Assembly (NCBI GenBank): GCA_016781845.1
Contig: JADDPP010000104.1
Coordinates: 1-59,674, forward strand
Origin: Rubrobacter sp.
GTDB taxonomy: Bacteria > Chloroflexota > Chloroflexia > Thermobaculales > Thermobaculaceae
DNA length: 59,674 nucleotides
Direction of reading: 5' to 3'
Positions 43,523 through 52,752 of this stretch are shown one piece after another. Below the pieces are notes generated by a model. It was given only the letters and a program-made list of their open reading frames with translations, searched no databases and was not told the DNA's origin. Each line of letters begins with the position of its first letter. The first letter of the stretch is position 1. Both the position numbers and the translations under genes were made by a program.

Positions 43523-44488
43523 CTAGTCCGTGAACTCCTGGGTGAACATCTGGCCGTACAGACCGCCCTTGATGACGCCGATGCCTACACGCTTGTACAG
43601 GAGTGACATAATATTCTTCCGGTGGCCGGGGCTGTTCATCAGCTCGCGATGCGCTGTGACCACGTTCGGCTGGTAGGCGAGGTTCTCCCCGGCAACCAGG
43701 TACGAGATGTTATTGCGGTCGAGACGGTCCTGGGGAGTGCCTGTGCGTCGCGACTCGTGGGAGAAGTAGGAGAGCCTGAACATCTCCTCGCTGTGCGCTC
43801 TCGCGACCTGGACCAGCTCTGCATCCATTACCAGTGGTTGCAGTCCCTCCCTGGCGCGATCGCGGTTTATGAGCTGCAGCATCTTCCGTTCGGCCCCAGG
43901 GTCGGGGGAAAGACGCAGGTTTCTCGGGAAGTTTAGCTTCGTGCGGGGGCCAGTGCCGGGGACTTCGACCCGGAGCACGGGCTGTTGTTGTCCAAGCGAG
44001 ACGAACCGCTCCATGCGCGGCGCGAGCAGCGCGGTCGCCCGGCGCAGCTGCGATGCGAGCACACTTTCCTCTGCCTGTGCAGCAAGCGAGCCGTTGAGAG
44101 GTAACAGGGCGAGGGCGGTGGAGAGCAAGCCCGCCATGACCGCTCCGTGTACCAGTCCTGGCCCCAGGCCGAGCAAGCGGACGAGCCTGCTGCGCCGGGC
44201 AAGTTTGCCTGCGGGCCTCAGGGCTAGAAGGAACGGGTACGAGATGAGGCTGTAAAGCGCGCTGGCGACGAGCACCAGTATGAAAAAGGCAACGACCTGC
44301 GCCACCTCGTCCCTCAGCGGAGCCAGGCGCTCGAGGACTGGGGCGATCCCGCGATACCCGGCGAAGCTAATGACCAGCACGATGATCAGGCCCGCGAGAT
44401 CCGCCATGCCCAGCACCAGGCCGCGCCGCATGCCTCGTACCGCGTACAGCAGCAGTACCACGATGATGACGATGTCGAGTGCGTTCAT
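43523..44488 (-). CDS. CvpA-like membrane domain fused to CAP/SCP domain
   Basis: MNALDIVIIVVLLLYAVRGMRRGLVLGMADLAGLI (CvpA) and C-term RDRAREGLQPLVMDAELVQVARAHSEEM...FSHES...GENLAYQP...LMNSPGHRKNIM...VGIGV (CAP). Confidence 0.9.
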   Translation of the reverse strand: MNALDIVIIVVLLLYAVRGMRRGLVLGMADLAGLIIVLVISFAGYRGIAPVLERLAPLRDEVAQVVAFFILVLVASALYSLISYPFLLALRPAGKLARRSRLVRLLGLGPGLVHGAVMAGLLSTALALLPLNGSLAAQAEESVLASQLRRATALLAPRMERFVSLGQQQPVLRVEVPGTGPRTKLNFPRNLRLSPDPGAERKMLQLINRDRAREGLQPLVMDAELVQVARAHSEEMFRLSYFSHESRRTGTPQDRLDRNNISYLVAGENLAYQPNVVTAHRELMNSPGHRKNIMSLLYKRVGIGVIKGGLYGQMFTQEFTD

Positions 44489-44516
44489 TGGCTGTAAAGG
44501 CAGGCCGGTTCCATCG

Positions 44517-45491
44517 CTACCGGTCACGTTCCAGTACGTACTCTCCGAGATCGTAGAGCGCGTTGCGCGCCTCTCCCGAGGGCAGCTCCAGGAGCGCGGC
44601 GCACGCCTCGTCTACCAGCTTGCGAGCCTCGTCGTGAGCCAGCCTCACCGCGTCCGAGTCGCGAACAAGCTGCAGGGCATGTGCGGGGTCGGCGCCTTCT
44701 GCGCCCGTCAGTGCGTCCAGTACTACAGTAGCGTGCCCATTCGCGCCCGCCAGGTCCTCCAGGTAGATAATGGTGGGCAGGGTGGCGGTGCCGTGCAGGA
44801 GGTCGCCCCCAACGGGCTTGCCGGCCTGGGCGCTTGTGGCGGTGAAGTCCAGGATATCGTCAATTACCTGGTACGCCTGCCCCAGCTTTTCTCCGTAAGT
44901 CCGCAGTGCCGAGCGGTGAGATTGCGGCGCATCGGAGAGCAGTGCGCCGATCTCCGTTGAGCACGCGAAGAGGGCCGCGGTCTTCTCGTAGATCCGCCTG
45001 TAGTACTCCTCCCGGTTGAAGGTGAGCCTGTGGTTTCCGAGCGCCTGGCGTAGCTCACCGTCGCAGATGTCCCGCAGAGTGCTGGCGAAGACGGAGACGA
45101 CCTCCGGGCTGCCCGGTTTCGCGGCGTACATCGCGGACTGTGCGAAGATGTAGTCGCCAATGAGGATTGCAACGCTGTCGGGCAGAAAGGAGTTGACCGT
45201 GGGTTTGCCTCGGCGGAGGTCCGCGCGGTCAATAGTGTCGTCGTGGACGAGGGTTGCGGTGTGCAGTAGCTCCGCAGCCACGGCACCCTCAACCAGGCGG
45301 GGCAGGTCGTAGCTGTTGAAGCGGGCGGAGAGCAGCACGAGCGCCGGACGGATACGCTTGCCTCCCGCGCTTACCAGTCCCGCGATGATAGCACCTAGCT
45401 CCGGATACTCCTGGGGTGCGACCTCGAGCAGCGCTTCCTCGACCTTGAGCAGGTCATCTCCAACGGTGGTCAGCGCTGCGGAGTATGCCAC
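44517..45491 (-). CDS. Polyprenyl synthetase family protein
   Basis: GGKRIRPALVLL; ELLHTATLVHDDTIDRADLRRGKPTVN; AYQVIDDILDFTATSAQAGKPVGGDL; GTG start with GAGG upstream. Confidence 0.95.
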   Translation of the reverse strand: MAYSAALTTVGDDLLKVEEALLEVAPQEYPELGAIIAGLVSAGGKRIRPALVLLSARFNSYDLPRLVEGAVAAELLHTATLVHDDTIDRADLRRGKPTVNSFLPDSVAILIGDYIFAQSAMYAAKPGSPEVVSVFASTLRDICDGELRQALGNHRLTFNREEYYRRIYEKTAALFACSTEIGALLSDAPQSHRSALRTYGEKLGQAYQVIDDILDFTATSAQAGKPVGGDLLHGTATLPTIIYLEDLAGANGHATVVLDALTGAEGADPAHALQLVRDSDAVRLAHDEARKLVDEACAALLELPSGEARNALYDLGEYVLERDR

Positions 45492-45854
45492 TCACGTACC
45501 TCGCCTAACTTTGTACATTCTTTCACAAACATTATACTCCCAACCCTTCCGGGCTGCAAAGCAGCTCGCCAGTGCGGATTCCGGCTCGGCCGGGCTGCTC
45601 GTACCGATGCGCAGGATATCATTTCAACTCTTCTCCTCGCTCGCGCATAGAATACGCGAAGCATACCAGTAGGTGCATGCCTCCTCACCGATGAGCTTCC
45701 TCGCGAGGGCGGAACGGCAAGCCCGCGCTCTGCCCAACTCATCTGCCGCCCCGGACCGGCAGGATGCATACCGCGCCTGCGCGAGCCGGGCCTGCTGGAC
45801 AGCGGGCAACGACTGCTCACCTGCGCGCCGGTAGTACGTTTCGAGGGTATGCCA

Positions 45855-47357
45855 CTACTGCTCGACCGGCACGCCGCGCTCGCCGACGGTCTGCGCGAGC
45901 TGGGTGAGGGTTGCCACAGCGACACCAGTGGGCCCCTTGGAAACGTACGGCAGGTCTCTGTCATTGCGCGCGGTTCCGGCGATGTCGAGATGTATCCACG
46001 GCGAATCGCCCGCGAAGTCCTGCAGGAAGGCCGCTGCCGTGCATGCCCCGCCCTCCCGGCCGCCCGCGTTCGCGATGTCCGCGATGTCGCTATTCATTCT
46101 CTCCCGGTACTCGGCCCCGACCGGCATCTGCCACATGGCCTCGCCAGTGTGCCTCGCCGCCTCCAGCAGCGCGTCGGTCCACGGTTGGGAGGAGCCGAAC
46201 ACTCCCGTGTTAGTAGTGCCAAGTGCGACGACGCACGCGCCCGTGAGCGTGGCGACATCCACCAGGTGCGTCGCGCCCTCGCTCTTCGCGTGGACGAGGC
46301 CGTCGGCGAGCACGAGTCTTCCTTCGGCGTCGGTGTTGATAATCTCAATCGTCTCGCCGTTGCCTGCGGTGAGTATATCGCCGGGCTTCATCGCTGTGGG
46401 GCCGGGCAGGTTCTCGGCGAGGCAGAGCACGGCGACGACGTTCACGCTGGGCCGAAGCTGGGCTATCGCCTGCATCGCCCCAAGCACAGCCGCCGCACCG
46501 GACATGTCCGTCTTCATCAGGTGCATGCGCTCCGCGGGCTTGATGGAGATGCCGCCCGAGTCGAACGTGATACCCTTACCCACGAGTCCGAGGGTGGGCG
46601 CGGATTCGTCTTCCGCCCGATAGCGCAGCGTGACCATCCTCGCGGGCTCATCGCTTCCTCGCGACGTGCCGAGGATAGCGCCGTAGCCTCGCCGCTCCAG
46701 CTCCGCCTCGTCCAGAATCTCGCAGCCGAGACCGTGGGCATCCGCCACTTCCTGCGCCCTCTGGGCGAAGATGGTGGGAGTAAGCTTGTTGCCGGGCTCG
46801 TTCGCGAGGGAGCGAGCGAGGTTTGCTGCGTCGCCTATGACCCGGGATTTCTGGGTCACGGTGGTGAGGTCCTGCGGCGCGCCCGCGACGAGCAGCTGGA
46901 GATGCTGGAACTCTGTCTCGTCCTCGCCTCGCGTCTTGTACTGCGCGACGGAGAAGTCCGCCAGCACCGCTCCGTGTACCGCGGCGGCCGCGCTCGCGAC
47001 GAGATCCCCAGCGGGAGGCACGTACAGCGTTGCCGCCGCCTGTCCGCTGCTCTTCAGGTGCCGAATCGCCGTCCCCGCGGTAGTGCGCGCCCGCTTCGCA
47101 TCCCACTCAGCCTGCTTTCCCGCGCCGACAAGCAGCACCCGACGGACGGGGAGCTTGCCGAGTGAGAGGACGCTGGATGCCCGGTGCAGCTTGCTGGAGA
47201 CGTCGGCGCTTGACAGGGCGGCTGTCAGCGCGCCGTCCAGCCTGGCATCGAGGTCGGACAGAAACGGGTCTGCGTCGAAACCGTCCTCGAATACGGGCGC
47301 GACGAGTACGTCGGTCTTCACCGAGTCCAACGCTCCATTTACCACGGAGACCTGCAT
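45855..47357 (-). CDS. pepA: Leucyl (M17) aminopeptidase
   Basis: NTDAEGRLVLADGL signature; GKGITFDSGGISIKPAERM; ATG at 47357 with GAGGAG upstream; ORF track extension to 48215 is antisense to hemW and spurious. Confidence 0.95.
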   Translation of the reverse strand: MQVSVVNGALDSVKTDVLVAPVFEDGFDADPFLSDLDARLDGALTAALSSADVSSKLHRASSVLSLGKLPVRRVLLVGAGKQAEWDAKRARTTAGTAIRHLKSSGQAAATLYVPPAGDLVASAAAAVHGAVLADFSVAQYKTRGEDETEFQHLQLLVAGAPQDLTTVTQKSRVIGDAANLARSLANEPGNKLTPTIFAQRAQEVADAHGLGCEILDEAELERRGYGAILGTSRGSDEPARMVTLRYRAEDESAPTLGLVGKGITFDSGGISIKPAERMHLMKTDMSGAAAVLGAMQAIAQLRPSVNVVAVLCLAENLPGPTAMKPGDILTAGNGETIEIINTDAEGRLVLADGLVHAKSEGATHLVDVATLTGACVVALGTTNTGVFGSSQPWTDALLEAARHTGEAMWQMPVGAEYRERMNSDIADIANAGGREGGACTAAAFLQDFAGDSPWIHLDIAGTARNDRDLPYVSKGPTGVAVATLTQLAQTVGERGVPVEQ

Positions 47358-47435
47358 GTAAGAACACTCCTCTATGTGTGCGCCGCCGCGGGCGGCTGCT
47401 GGACAGTGGCTATCCCCGATAGATAGCATGTAGTC

Positions 47436-48605
47436 GTGAATGCTGTAATGATACCCGACAGAACGCCGCTGACTCATGCCGACGCGGGCCTGTACGTCCA
47501 CATACCTTTCTGCAAGACGAAGTGTACGTACTGCGACTTCAACTGCTATGCGGGACAGAACCGCCTCATCCCCGCCTACGTGGAGGCGCTGTGTCGGGAG
47601 TTGGAGCTGTACGGCGAGCAGGGATGGCACGCTACCACGCTCTACTTCGGGGGGGGCACCCCTAGTCTCCTGACCCCTCGGCAGGTTGGCGCGGTCGTGG
47701 GGACGGCACGCTCCGCACTGCAGCTCGGCGAGACCGAGGTAACGCTGGAGGCGAACCCCGGATCGGTGGACGAGGAGTACTTCCGGCGGCTGCTCGATGA
47801 AGGGGTGAACCGGGTCAGTATCGGTATGCAGAGCTTTCGCGACTCGGACCTGAAGCGGCTCGCGCGGCATCACACCGTGCAGGAGGCGGTTGAAGCGTTC
47901 GAGGCGGCTCGCAAGGCGCGGGTACCCAGCATCAGCCTGGACCTTATATACGGGCTGCCGGACCAGACGCTCGCCGCGTGGGAGGAGAACGTCGTCCGCG
48001 CGCTGGAGCTGGAGCCGGAGCACGTGTCGCTGTACGGGCTGGTTGTGGAGGAGGGGACCCCGCTCGCGAGGCAGGTTGCGAGGGGCAAGGTGCGCCCGCC
48101 CGATGACGATCTGATGGCCGACATGTACGAGAAGGCGCACGAGCTTATGAGCGCTGCCGGGCTGCAGCGGTACGAGATAAGCAGCTGGGCGCTGCCGGGC
48201 CACCGTTCCTGCCACAACCTAGTGTACTGGAGGAATCAACCGTACATCGGGGCCGGTGCGGGTGCGCATGGCTGCCTGTGCGGGGCGCGATATTACAACG
48301 AGCTGCTGCCTGCCCGCTACATACGCATGCTGCAAGGGGGCGATCTGTCCGAGGTGGAGCGGGAGCAGATCGAGCCCGAGCTTGAGCGCGCGGAGACAGT
48401 CATTCTCGGTCTCAGGTTGGAGGACGGCATCAGCAGGCGGGAGATGACGGAGCGGTACGGCGAGGACATCCTCGCATCGCATGAGGGCGTGTTCGGGCAG
48501 ATGGAGGCAATGGGGCTGCTGGAGCGGCGAGGCGACCGGGTGCAGCTTACCGACCGTGGCAGGCTGCTCTCAAACGAGGTGTTTCAGCGGCTGCTGCCGG
48601 AGTAG
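47436..48605 (+). CDS. hemW: HemW-like radical SAM protein (coproporphyrinogen III oxidase-like)
   Basis: GLYVHIPFCKTKCTYCDFNCYAG (CxxxCxxC); LYFGGGTPSLL; RVSIGMQSFRDSDLKRLAR; ATG at 47451 is an alternative start. Confidence 0.93.
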   Translation: MNAVMIPDRTPLTHADAGLYVHIPFCKTKCTYCDFNCYAGQNRLIPAYVEALCRELELYGEQGWHATTLYFGGGTPSLLTPRQVGAVVGTARSALQLGETEVTLEANPGSVDEEYFRRLLDEGVNRVSIGMQSFRDSDLKRLARHHTVQEAVEAFEAARKARVPSISLDLIYGLPDQTLAAWEENVVRALELEPEHVSLYGLVVEEGTPLARQVARGKVRPPDDDLMADMYEKAHELMSAAGLQRYEISSWALPGHRSCHNLVYWRNQPYIGAGAGAHGCLCGARYYNELLPARYIRMLQGGDLSEVEREQIEPELERAETVILGLRLEDGISRREMTERYGEDILASHEGVFGQMEAMGLLERRGDRVQLTDRGRLLSNEVFQRLLPE

Positions 48606-48649
48606 TCTCTGCTAGAATAGGTGCGTAAGTTGCTGCCGGGAGGTCGTCA

Positions 48650-48901
48650 ATGACGGAGTTCGTATTCACCTTCATCAACATACTGATCAACGTGCTAATT
48701 TACGCTATTATCGGTCGCGCTCTGATCTCGTGGTTTGATCCGGGGTTCACAAATCCCGTGTCCCGATTCTTGCGTGAGGTGACGGACCCGATTCTCCTGC
48801 CTATACGCCGGCTCATGCCTGGCGGTATGATGATCGACTTCTCGCCGATGATCGCTATCTTCCTGCTCTACTTCCTGCAGGCAATGCTCGTACCTCGCTA
48901 G
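48650..48901 (+). CDS. YggT family membrane protein
   Basis: 83 aa; RALISWFDPGFTNPVSRFLREVTDPILLPIRRLMP. Confidence 0.92.
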   Translation: MTEFVFTFINILINVLIYAIIGRALISWFDPGFTNPVSRFLREVTDPILLPIRRLMPGGMMIDFSPMIAIFLLYFLQAMLVPR

Positions 48902-49482
48902 ACGAGCTCCGACAGAGGTACGTCAAACGTCTCGCCGCTCGCATCCCGCAGGGTAACGGTACCCCGGAAGACGCTGATCCTCACGACCGTGACCCTCTTG
49001 TCTCCGTACGTGATCTCCTGCATCAGCTCCGGAAGGGGCGGCTCCGGTAACCTGTCGCTGTGATTCCGGACAACAACTGGGACTTCCAGTGCGGCGCTTA
49101 GTTCCCCGGCGACCCGTCCGGCCAGCTCAGGTGTGTCGGCCAGCAACGTCACTCGGCTGCCGTCCGGGGCGACGGAGGCACGAACCCCGTGCAGGGCGCG
49201 CAGATACTCTTCTACCCGGTCACGCAGCGCGGCGGCGGGCTCCACGGTAAGCGCCTCATCCTCCGACAGTTCGTGCAGTAGCAGGTGGCCGGAGAGGGGA
49301 GAGGCCATGGTGAGAACGTGCTGTGGTGCTACCATGACGCGCGCGGAGCGGTCTCCGCCAGGCGTGTGCAGCAGGGAGAGGGACCCTGGTTGTAGCTCGG
49401 ATACCGCGCACTCCACCCAGAGCAGTGGACCCGAGGGTTGCAGGCGGATGCCCGCAACGGGACGCAGGGGCAGGTCTGTCAC
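48898..49482 (-). CDS. Degenerate PSP1/YaaT-like protein
   Basis: VAGIRLQPSGPLLWVECAVSELQPGSLSLLHTPGGDRSARVMVAPQHVL resembles the PSP1 N-terminus; 4-nt overlap with upstream holB. Confidence 0.6.
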   Translation of the reverse strand: MTDLPLRPVAGIRLQPSGPLLWVECAVSELQPGSLSLLHTPGGDRSARVMVAPQHVLTMASPLSGHLLLHELSEDEALTVEPAAALRDRVEEYLRALHGVRASVAPDGSRVTLLADTPELAGRVAGELSAALEVPVVVRNHSDRLPEPPLPELMQEITYGDKRVTVVRISVFRGTVTLRDASGETFDVPLSELV

Positions 49483-50522
49483 GGCAGGTCGAGCAGCAGA
49501 GTCTCGATCGTCATGCGCGTGTTGACGTTCGCGTCGAGGTGTCCCACAGCCTCAAGCGTGCGGGAGGCGGCCTTGCCTGCGGTCTCTACCCCCTTCGCTG
49601 AGAGGCGCTCCAGCTCCGGCTGATGGGAGGGGTGCATCGCCGGCCCCTCTGAGGTATGCGCCGCAGCGAGCATCACGTCCCGCCAGAAGCCGAGCCAGTC
49701 GAAGAGCGTGGCGTACACCTCGTCTCTGTGCCCGGCGGTCCAGCGCTTTCCCATCCTCTCCGCAAGCGCGAGCCTGGCTGTCGCGCCTCCCCTGAGAGCC
49801 TCGACCAGCGCCGACACGTTCGCGTCGTGCGTCTCCAGCAGCGACGAATCCGAAGCGGCCTGAAGCGCCCAGCCGGGCCTGCCCTCGGCGAGTGCTGCAA
49901 GCCGTGTTATCGTCTCGGCCGGCAGTTGCGTCCGCGAGCGCAGCAACCCCTCTATCTCGGTGGTTGCAACGGCGTGCAGCCGGACAGGCGCGCAGCGGGA
50001 CCGGATGGTCTCGGGAAGACTGCTGTCGTCAACACCCAGGAGTATGAGCGTCGCATACGACGGGGGCTCTTCGAGCGTCTTGAGTAGCCCGTTCGCGGCC
50101 TCCTCGGTGAGCGTGTCTGCGTCCTCGATGAGGTACACCTTGCGTTCGGCCTCGAACGGCAGAAGGTCTATCTCCCGGACTATCTCGCGCACCGTATCAA
50201 TTCCAAGCTCGCGGGACGCGTTTGTTCTGGCGCTTGCCTGTGCCTGGCGGGCAAGACTGTACGCTTGCACGTCAGGGTGGGTTCCGTGGGCCACTCGCAC
50301 GCATACCCGGCACTCGCCGCACGGTTCGGTTTCTCCTGGCCGCCGCCGTTCACAGAGCAGGGCCTGCGCAAGCCAGAGTGCGAGGGTTCGTTTGCCGACC
50401 TGAGGCGGGCCAGTAAACAGGTAAGCGTGGGGTAGCCGTCCGGAGGTGATTGCCGCGCGGAGGGCGCGCAATGCGGGGGCGTTCCCGGTGAACTGGGGCC
50501 GCGCCGGGGCCTGCTGGGACAT
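49479..50522 (-). CDS. holB: DNA polymerase III delta' subunit
   Basis: LPHAYLFTGPPQVGKRTLALWLAQALLC; C4 zinc-like CERRRPGETEPCGECRVC; EAANGLLKTLEEPPSYATLIL; SRCAPVRL. Confidence 0.93.
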   Translation of the reverse strand: MSQQAPARPQFTGNAPALRALRAAITSGRLPHAYLFTGPPQVGKRTLALWLAQALLCERRRPGETEPCGECRVCVRVAHGTHPDVQAYSLARQAQASARTNASRELGIDTVREIVREIDLLPFEAERKVYLIEDADTLTEEAANGLLKTLEEPPSYATLILLGVDDSSLPETIRSRCAPVRLHAVATTEIEGLLRSRTQLPAETITRLAALAEGRPGWALQAASDSSLLETHDANVSALVEALRGGATARLALAERMGKRWTAGHRDEVYATLFDWLGFWRDVMLAAAHTSEGPAMHPSHQPELERLSAKGVETAGKAASRTLEAVGHLDANVNTRMTIETLLLDLP

Positions 50523-51277
50523 CAGCGCACTGGCGCCTTGGGTCGGGCGGAGCCGGTTGGGGCGCCGCCGGGTATGCGGCTCGCGTACCGTTCGATTACC
50601 TGCAGGCGCACTGAGTCCGGTATGACCTCGGTCGAGGGCGAGTTTCTACGTTTCGCCGCCCAGCTCTCGAGTTGAGCCAGCGTCATCGCTGTCTGAGAGC
50701 ACTCGTCGAGATTCAGCGCCACGCCGGGCGCGGTGAAGACGACGGCGCCCGAGACCGGCACGTCCTGCAGTCCTGCCTCGTCGAGGTCGTTGCGGACAGC
50801 GTCCATTGTCGCCGCGATGTCGCGGCTCGGGTCGCCCAACGGGGGTATTGGACCGAAGAGCCGTGAGAAGATGCCAGCTTTGCGCCGCCACCTGCCCCTG
50901 ACACAGCTTATCTCACCAGGGTGGTTGCGGGCTTCCAGCACCAGGACACCTTCGGGTCCGACCAGGAGCTGATCCACCACGTACTTGCCCACAGGTACGT
51001 ACGCGCCGAGCCAGTAGCGGTTGTTCAGGGGCTTCAGAGCCTGCGCGAGCCGCTCGTCCGCCTGCATTCCCGGGCCCCAGTTGAACTGCAGCTGCTTGCT
51101 GGCGTTTGTCAGGACGAACACGAGGAAGAAGAGCGGCCACAGGAATACAACTGCTTGGCTGTCGATGAAGAAGGGCAGCAACATCACCGCTATGAGCAGT
51201 CCGAAGGAGGCCAGAGAGACACGCGCTCGCAGTCTCTTGCGGCTGGTTACATACTCCTCGTTCCTCGTTATCTGCAT
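50522..51277 (-). CDS. NERD domain membrane protein
   Basis: Two N-terminal TM helices; AQALKPLNNRYWLGAYVPVGKYVVDQLLVGPEGVLVLEARNHPGEISC. Confidence 0.82.
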   Translation of the reverse strand: MQITRNEEYVTSRKRLRARVSLASFGLLIAVMLLPFFIDSQAVVFLWPLFFLVFVLTNASKQLQFNWGPGMQADERLAQALKPLNNRYWLGAYVPVGKYVVDQLLVGPEGVLVLEARNHPGEISCVRGRWRRKAGIFSRLFGPIPPLGDPSRDIAATMDAVRNDLDEAGLQDVPVSGAVVFTAPGVALNLDECSQTAMTLAQLESWAAKRRNSPSTEVIPDSVRLQVIERYASRIPGGAPTGSARPKAPVR

Positions 51278-51284
51278 AGCCAGC

Positions 51285-52712
51285 CTAGCCCTGGTACTCG
51301 CGCAGCACCAGCACCGCGTTCTGCCCGCCGAAGCCGGAGGAGTTGGACATCGCCACGCGCACATCAGTGGCGCGCGCCTCGTTCGGCACGTAATCCAGGT
51401 CGCACTCCGGGTCCGGGTTCTGGTAGTTGATAGTCGGCGGGATGATGTTCGTGTGTACCGCCATGACGGAGGCGATGGCTTCAATCGCCCCCGCTGCGCC
51501 GAGAAGATGCCCGGTCATGGACTTTGTGCTGCTGACAGGCACCTGGGGTGCGTACTCCTGGAAGACGTGCTTTATCGCTGCGGTCTCAGCAGCATCGCCG
51601 AGCTGCGTGCTTGTAGCGTGCGCGTTGATATAGTCCACCTCGAGAGGCTGCACCCCCGCGTTTCGCAGCGCGGTTTCCATCGCGCGCGTCAAGCCCATAC
51701 CCTTCGGCTCCGGCATCACGACGTGGTACGCATCGGAGCTGGCGGCGTAGCCGATAACCTCGGCGTAGATAGTCGCCTCGCGCTCGAGCGCGTGTTGCAG
51801 CGACTCCAGCACGAGCACCCCCGAGCCCTCCGAGGGGATGAAGCCGTCGCGCTCTTTGTCGTAAGGGCGGCTCGCCGCCGCAGGATCATCGTTGCGGGTG
51901 CTGAGCGCGTGCATCACGCAGAACGCCGCCAGGCCAAGCTCACAGATAGGCGCCTCTGTGCCGCCAGCCAGCATCACGTCCGCGTCGCCGCGCCGTATGA
52001 TCTCGTACGCATCCCCGACCGCCTGGGTGCCCGCGGCGCATGCAGTGACCACCGTATTGTTATAACCTTGCAGCTTCAGGTGCATCGCTACCTGGCCGGT
52101 TGGCATGTTCGGGAGGCTGACGGGCGCGAAGAACGGGCTGATGCGCATCGGCCCGCGGCTGACAAGCGTGCGCATCGCGGCCTCGGTGTCGGGGAAGCTG
52201 GACGTGCCAGTTCCCAGAATGACGCCTACGTTCGGGTTTTCCTCACCAAGGGGGAGCTTTGCGTGCGCTACAGCCTCGCGCGCCGCCGTAACCGCGAACT
52301 GACCCGCGCGCGACATCTTCCGCGCAGCCCTGCCGTCGAGGTGCTCTTCCGGCTTCCAGTTCTTCACCTCGCCCGCGATGCGGGTGGGGTAGCCGGTGGT
52401 GTCGCACAGAGTGATGAGGTCAACACCGGAGCGGCCGTTCGTAAGCGCGTCCCAGTAGGCATGCAGACCGACGCCGACGGGGGAGACTATGCCCATGCCG
52501 GTGACTACGACCCGATTGTTGTGCTGCTCTGGAGTGACGCGTACCCGCTGCGGCTGGGTCTGCGGCGGCGCATCCTCCATCATGTCGGCCACTATCTGCT
52601 CGAGCTGCTCGTCAACGCGCTCGCTCACGAGCTCATCCTCGTCGTCAATCGCAACGGAGGGAATGAGGGTGTCGTCTTGCGTGGTCCTTGGATCGGTGCC
52701 TTCCGTCGTCAT
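51285..52712 (-). CDS. fabF: Beta-ketoacyl-ACP synthase II with acidic N-terminal extension
   Basis: NRVVVTGMGIVSPVG; VTACAAGTQAVGDAYEII active-site Cys; YINAHATSTQLGD; STKSMTGHLLGAAGAIEAI. Confidence 0.95.
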   Translation of the reverse strand: MTTEGTDPRTTQDDTLIPSVAIDDEDELVSERVDEQLEQIVADMMEDAPPQTQPQRVRVTPEQHNNRVVVTGMGIVSPVGVGLHAYWDALTNGRSGVDLITLCDTTGYPTRIAGEVKNWKPEEHLDGRAARKMSRAGQFAVTAAREAVAHAKLPLGEENPNVGVILGTGTSSFPDTEAAMRTLVSRGPMRISPFFAPVSLPNMPTGQVAMHLKLQGYNNTVVTACAAGTQAVGDAYEIIRRGDADVMLAGGTEAPICELGLAAFCVMHALSTRNDDPAAASRPYDKERDGFIPSEGSGVLVLESLQHALEREATIYAEVIGYAASSDAYHVVMPEPKGMGLTRAMETALRNAGVQPLEVDYINAHATSTQLGDAAETAAIKHVFQEYAPQVPVSSTKSMTGHLLGAAGAIEAIASVMAVHTNIIPPTINYQNPDPECDLDYVPNEARATDVRVAMSNSSGFGGQNAVLVLREYQG

Positions 52713-52752
52713 GCTCTCCCCTGATATGTACTGACTGCTATCTCTCGTCTTC

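Noticed and set aside
45492-45854. Possible small gene between pepA and polyprenyl synthetase
   Set aside because: ORFs here (e.g. 45470..45964, 45624..45809) are low-quality, lack domain signal and overlap pepA or lack a convincing ribosome-binding site
47358-48215. N-terminal extension of the pepA ORF
   Set aside because: Antisense to hemW; the family start MQVSVVNGALDSVKTD at 47357 has a good ribosome-binding site
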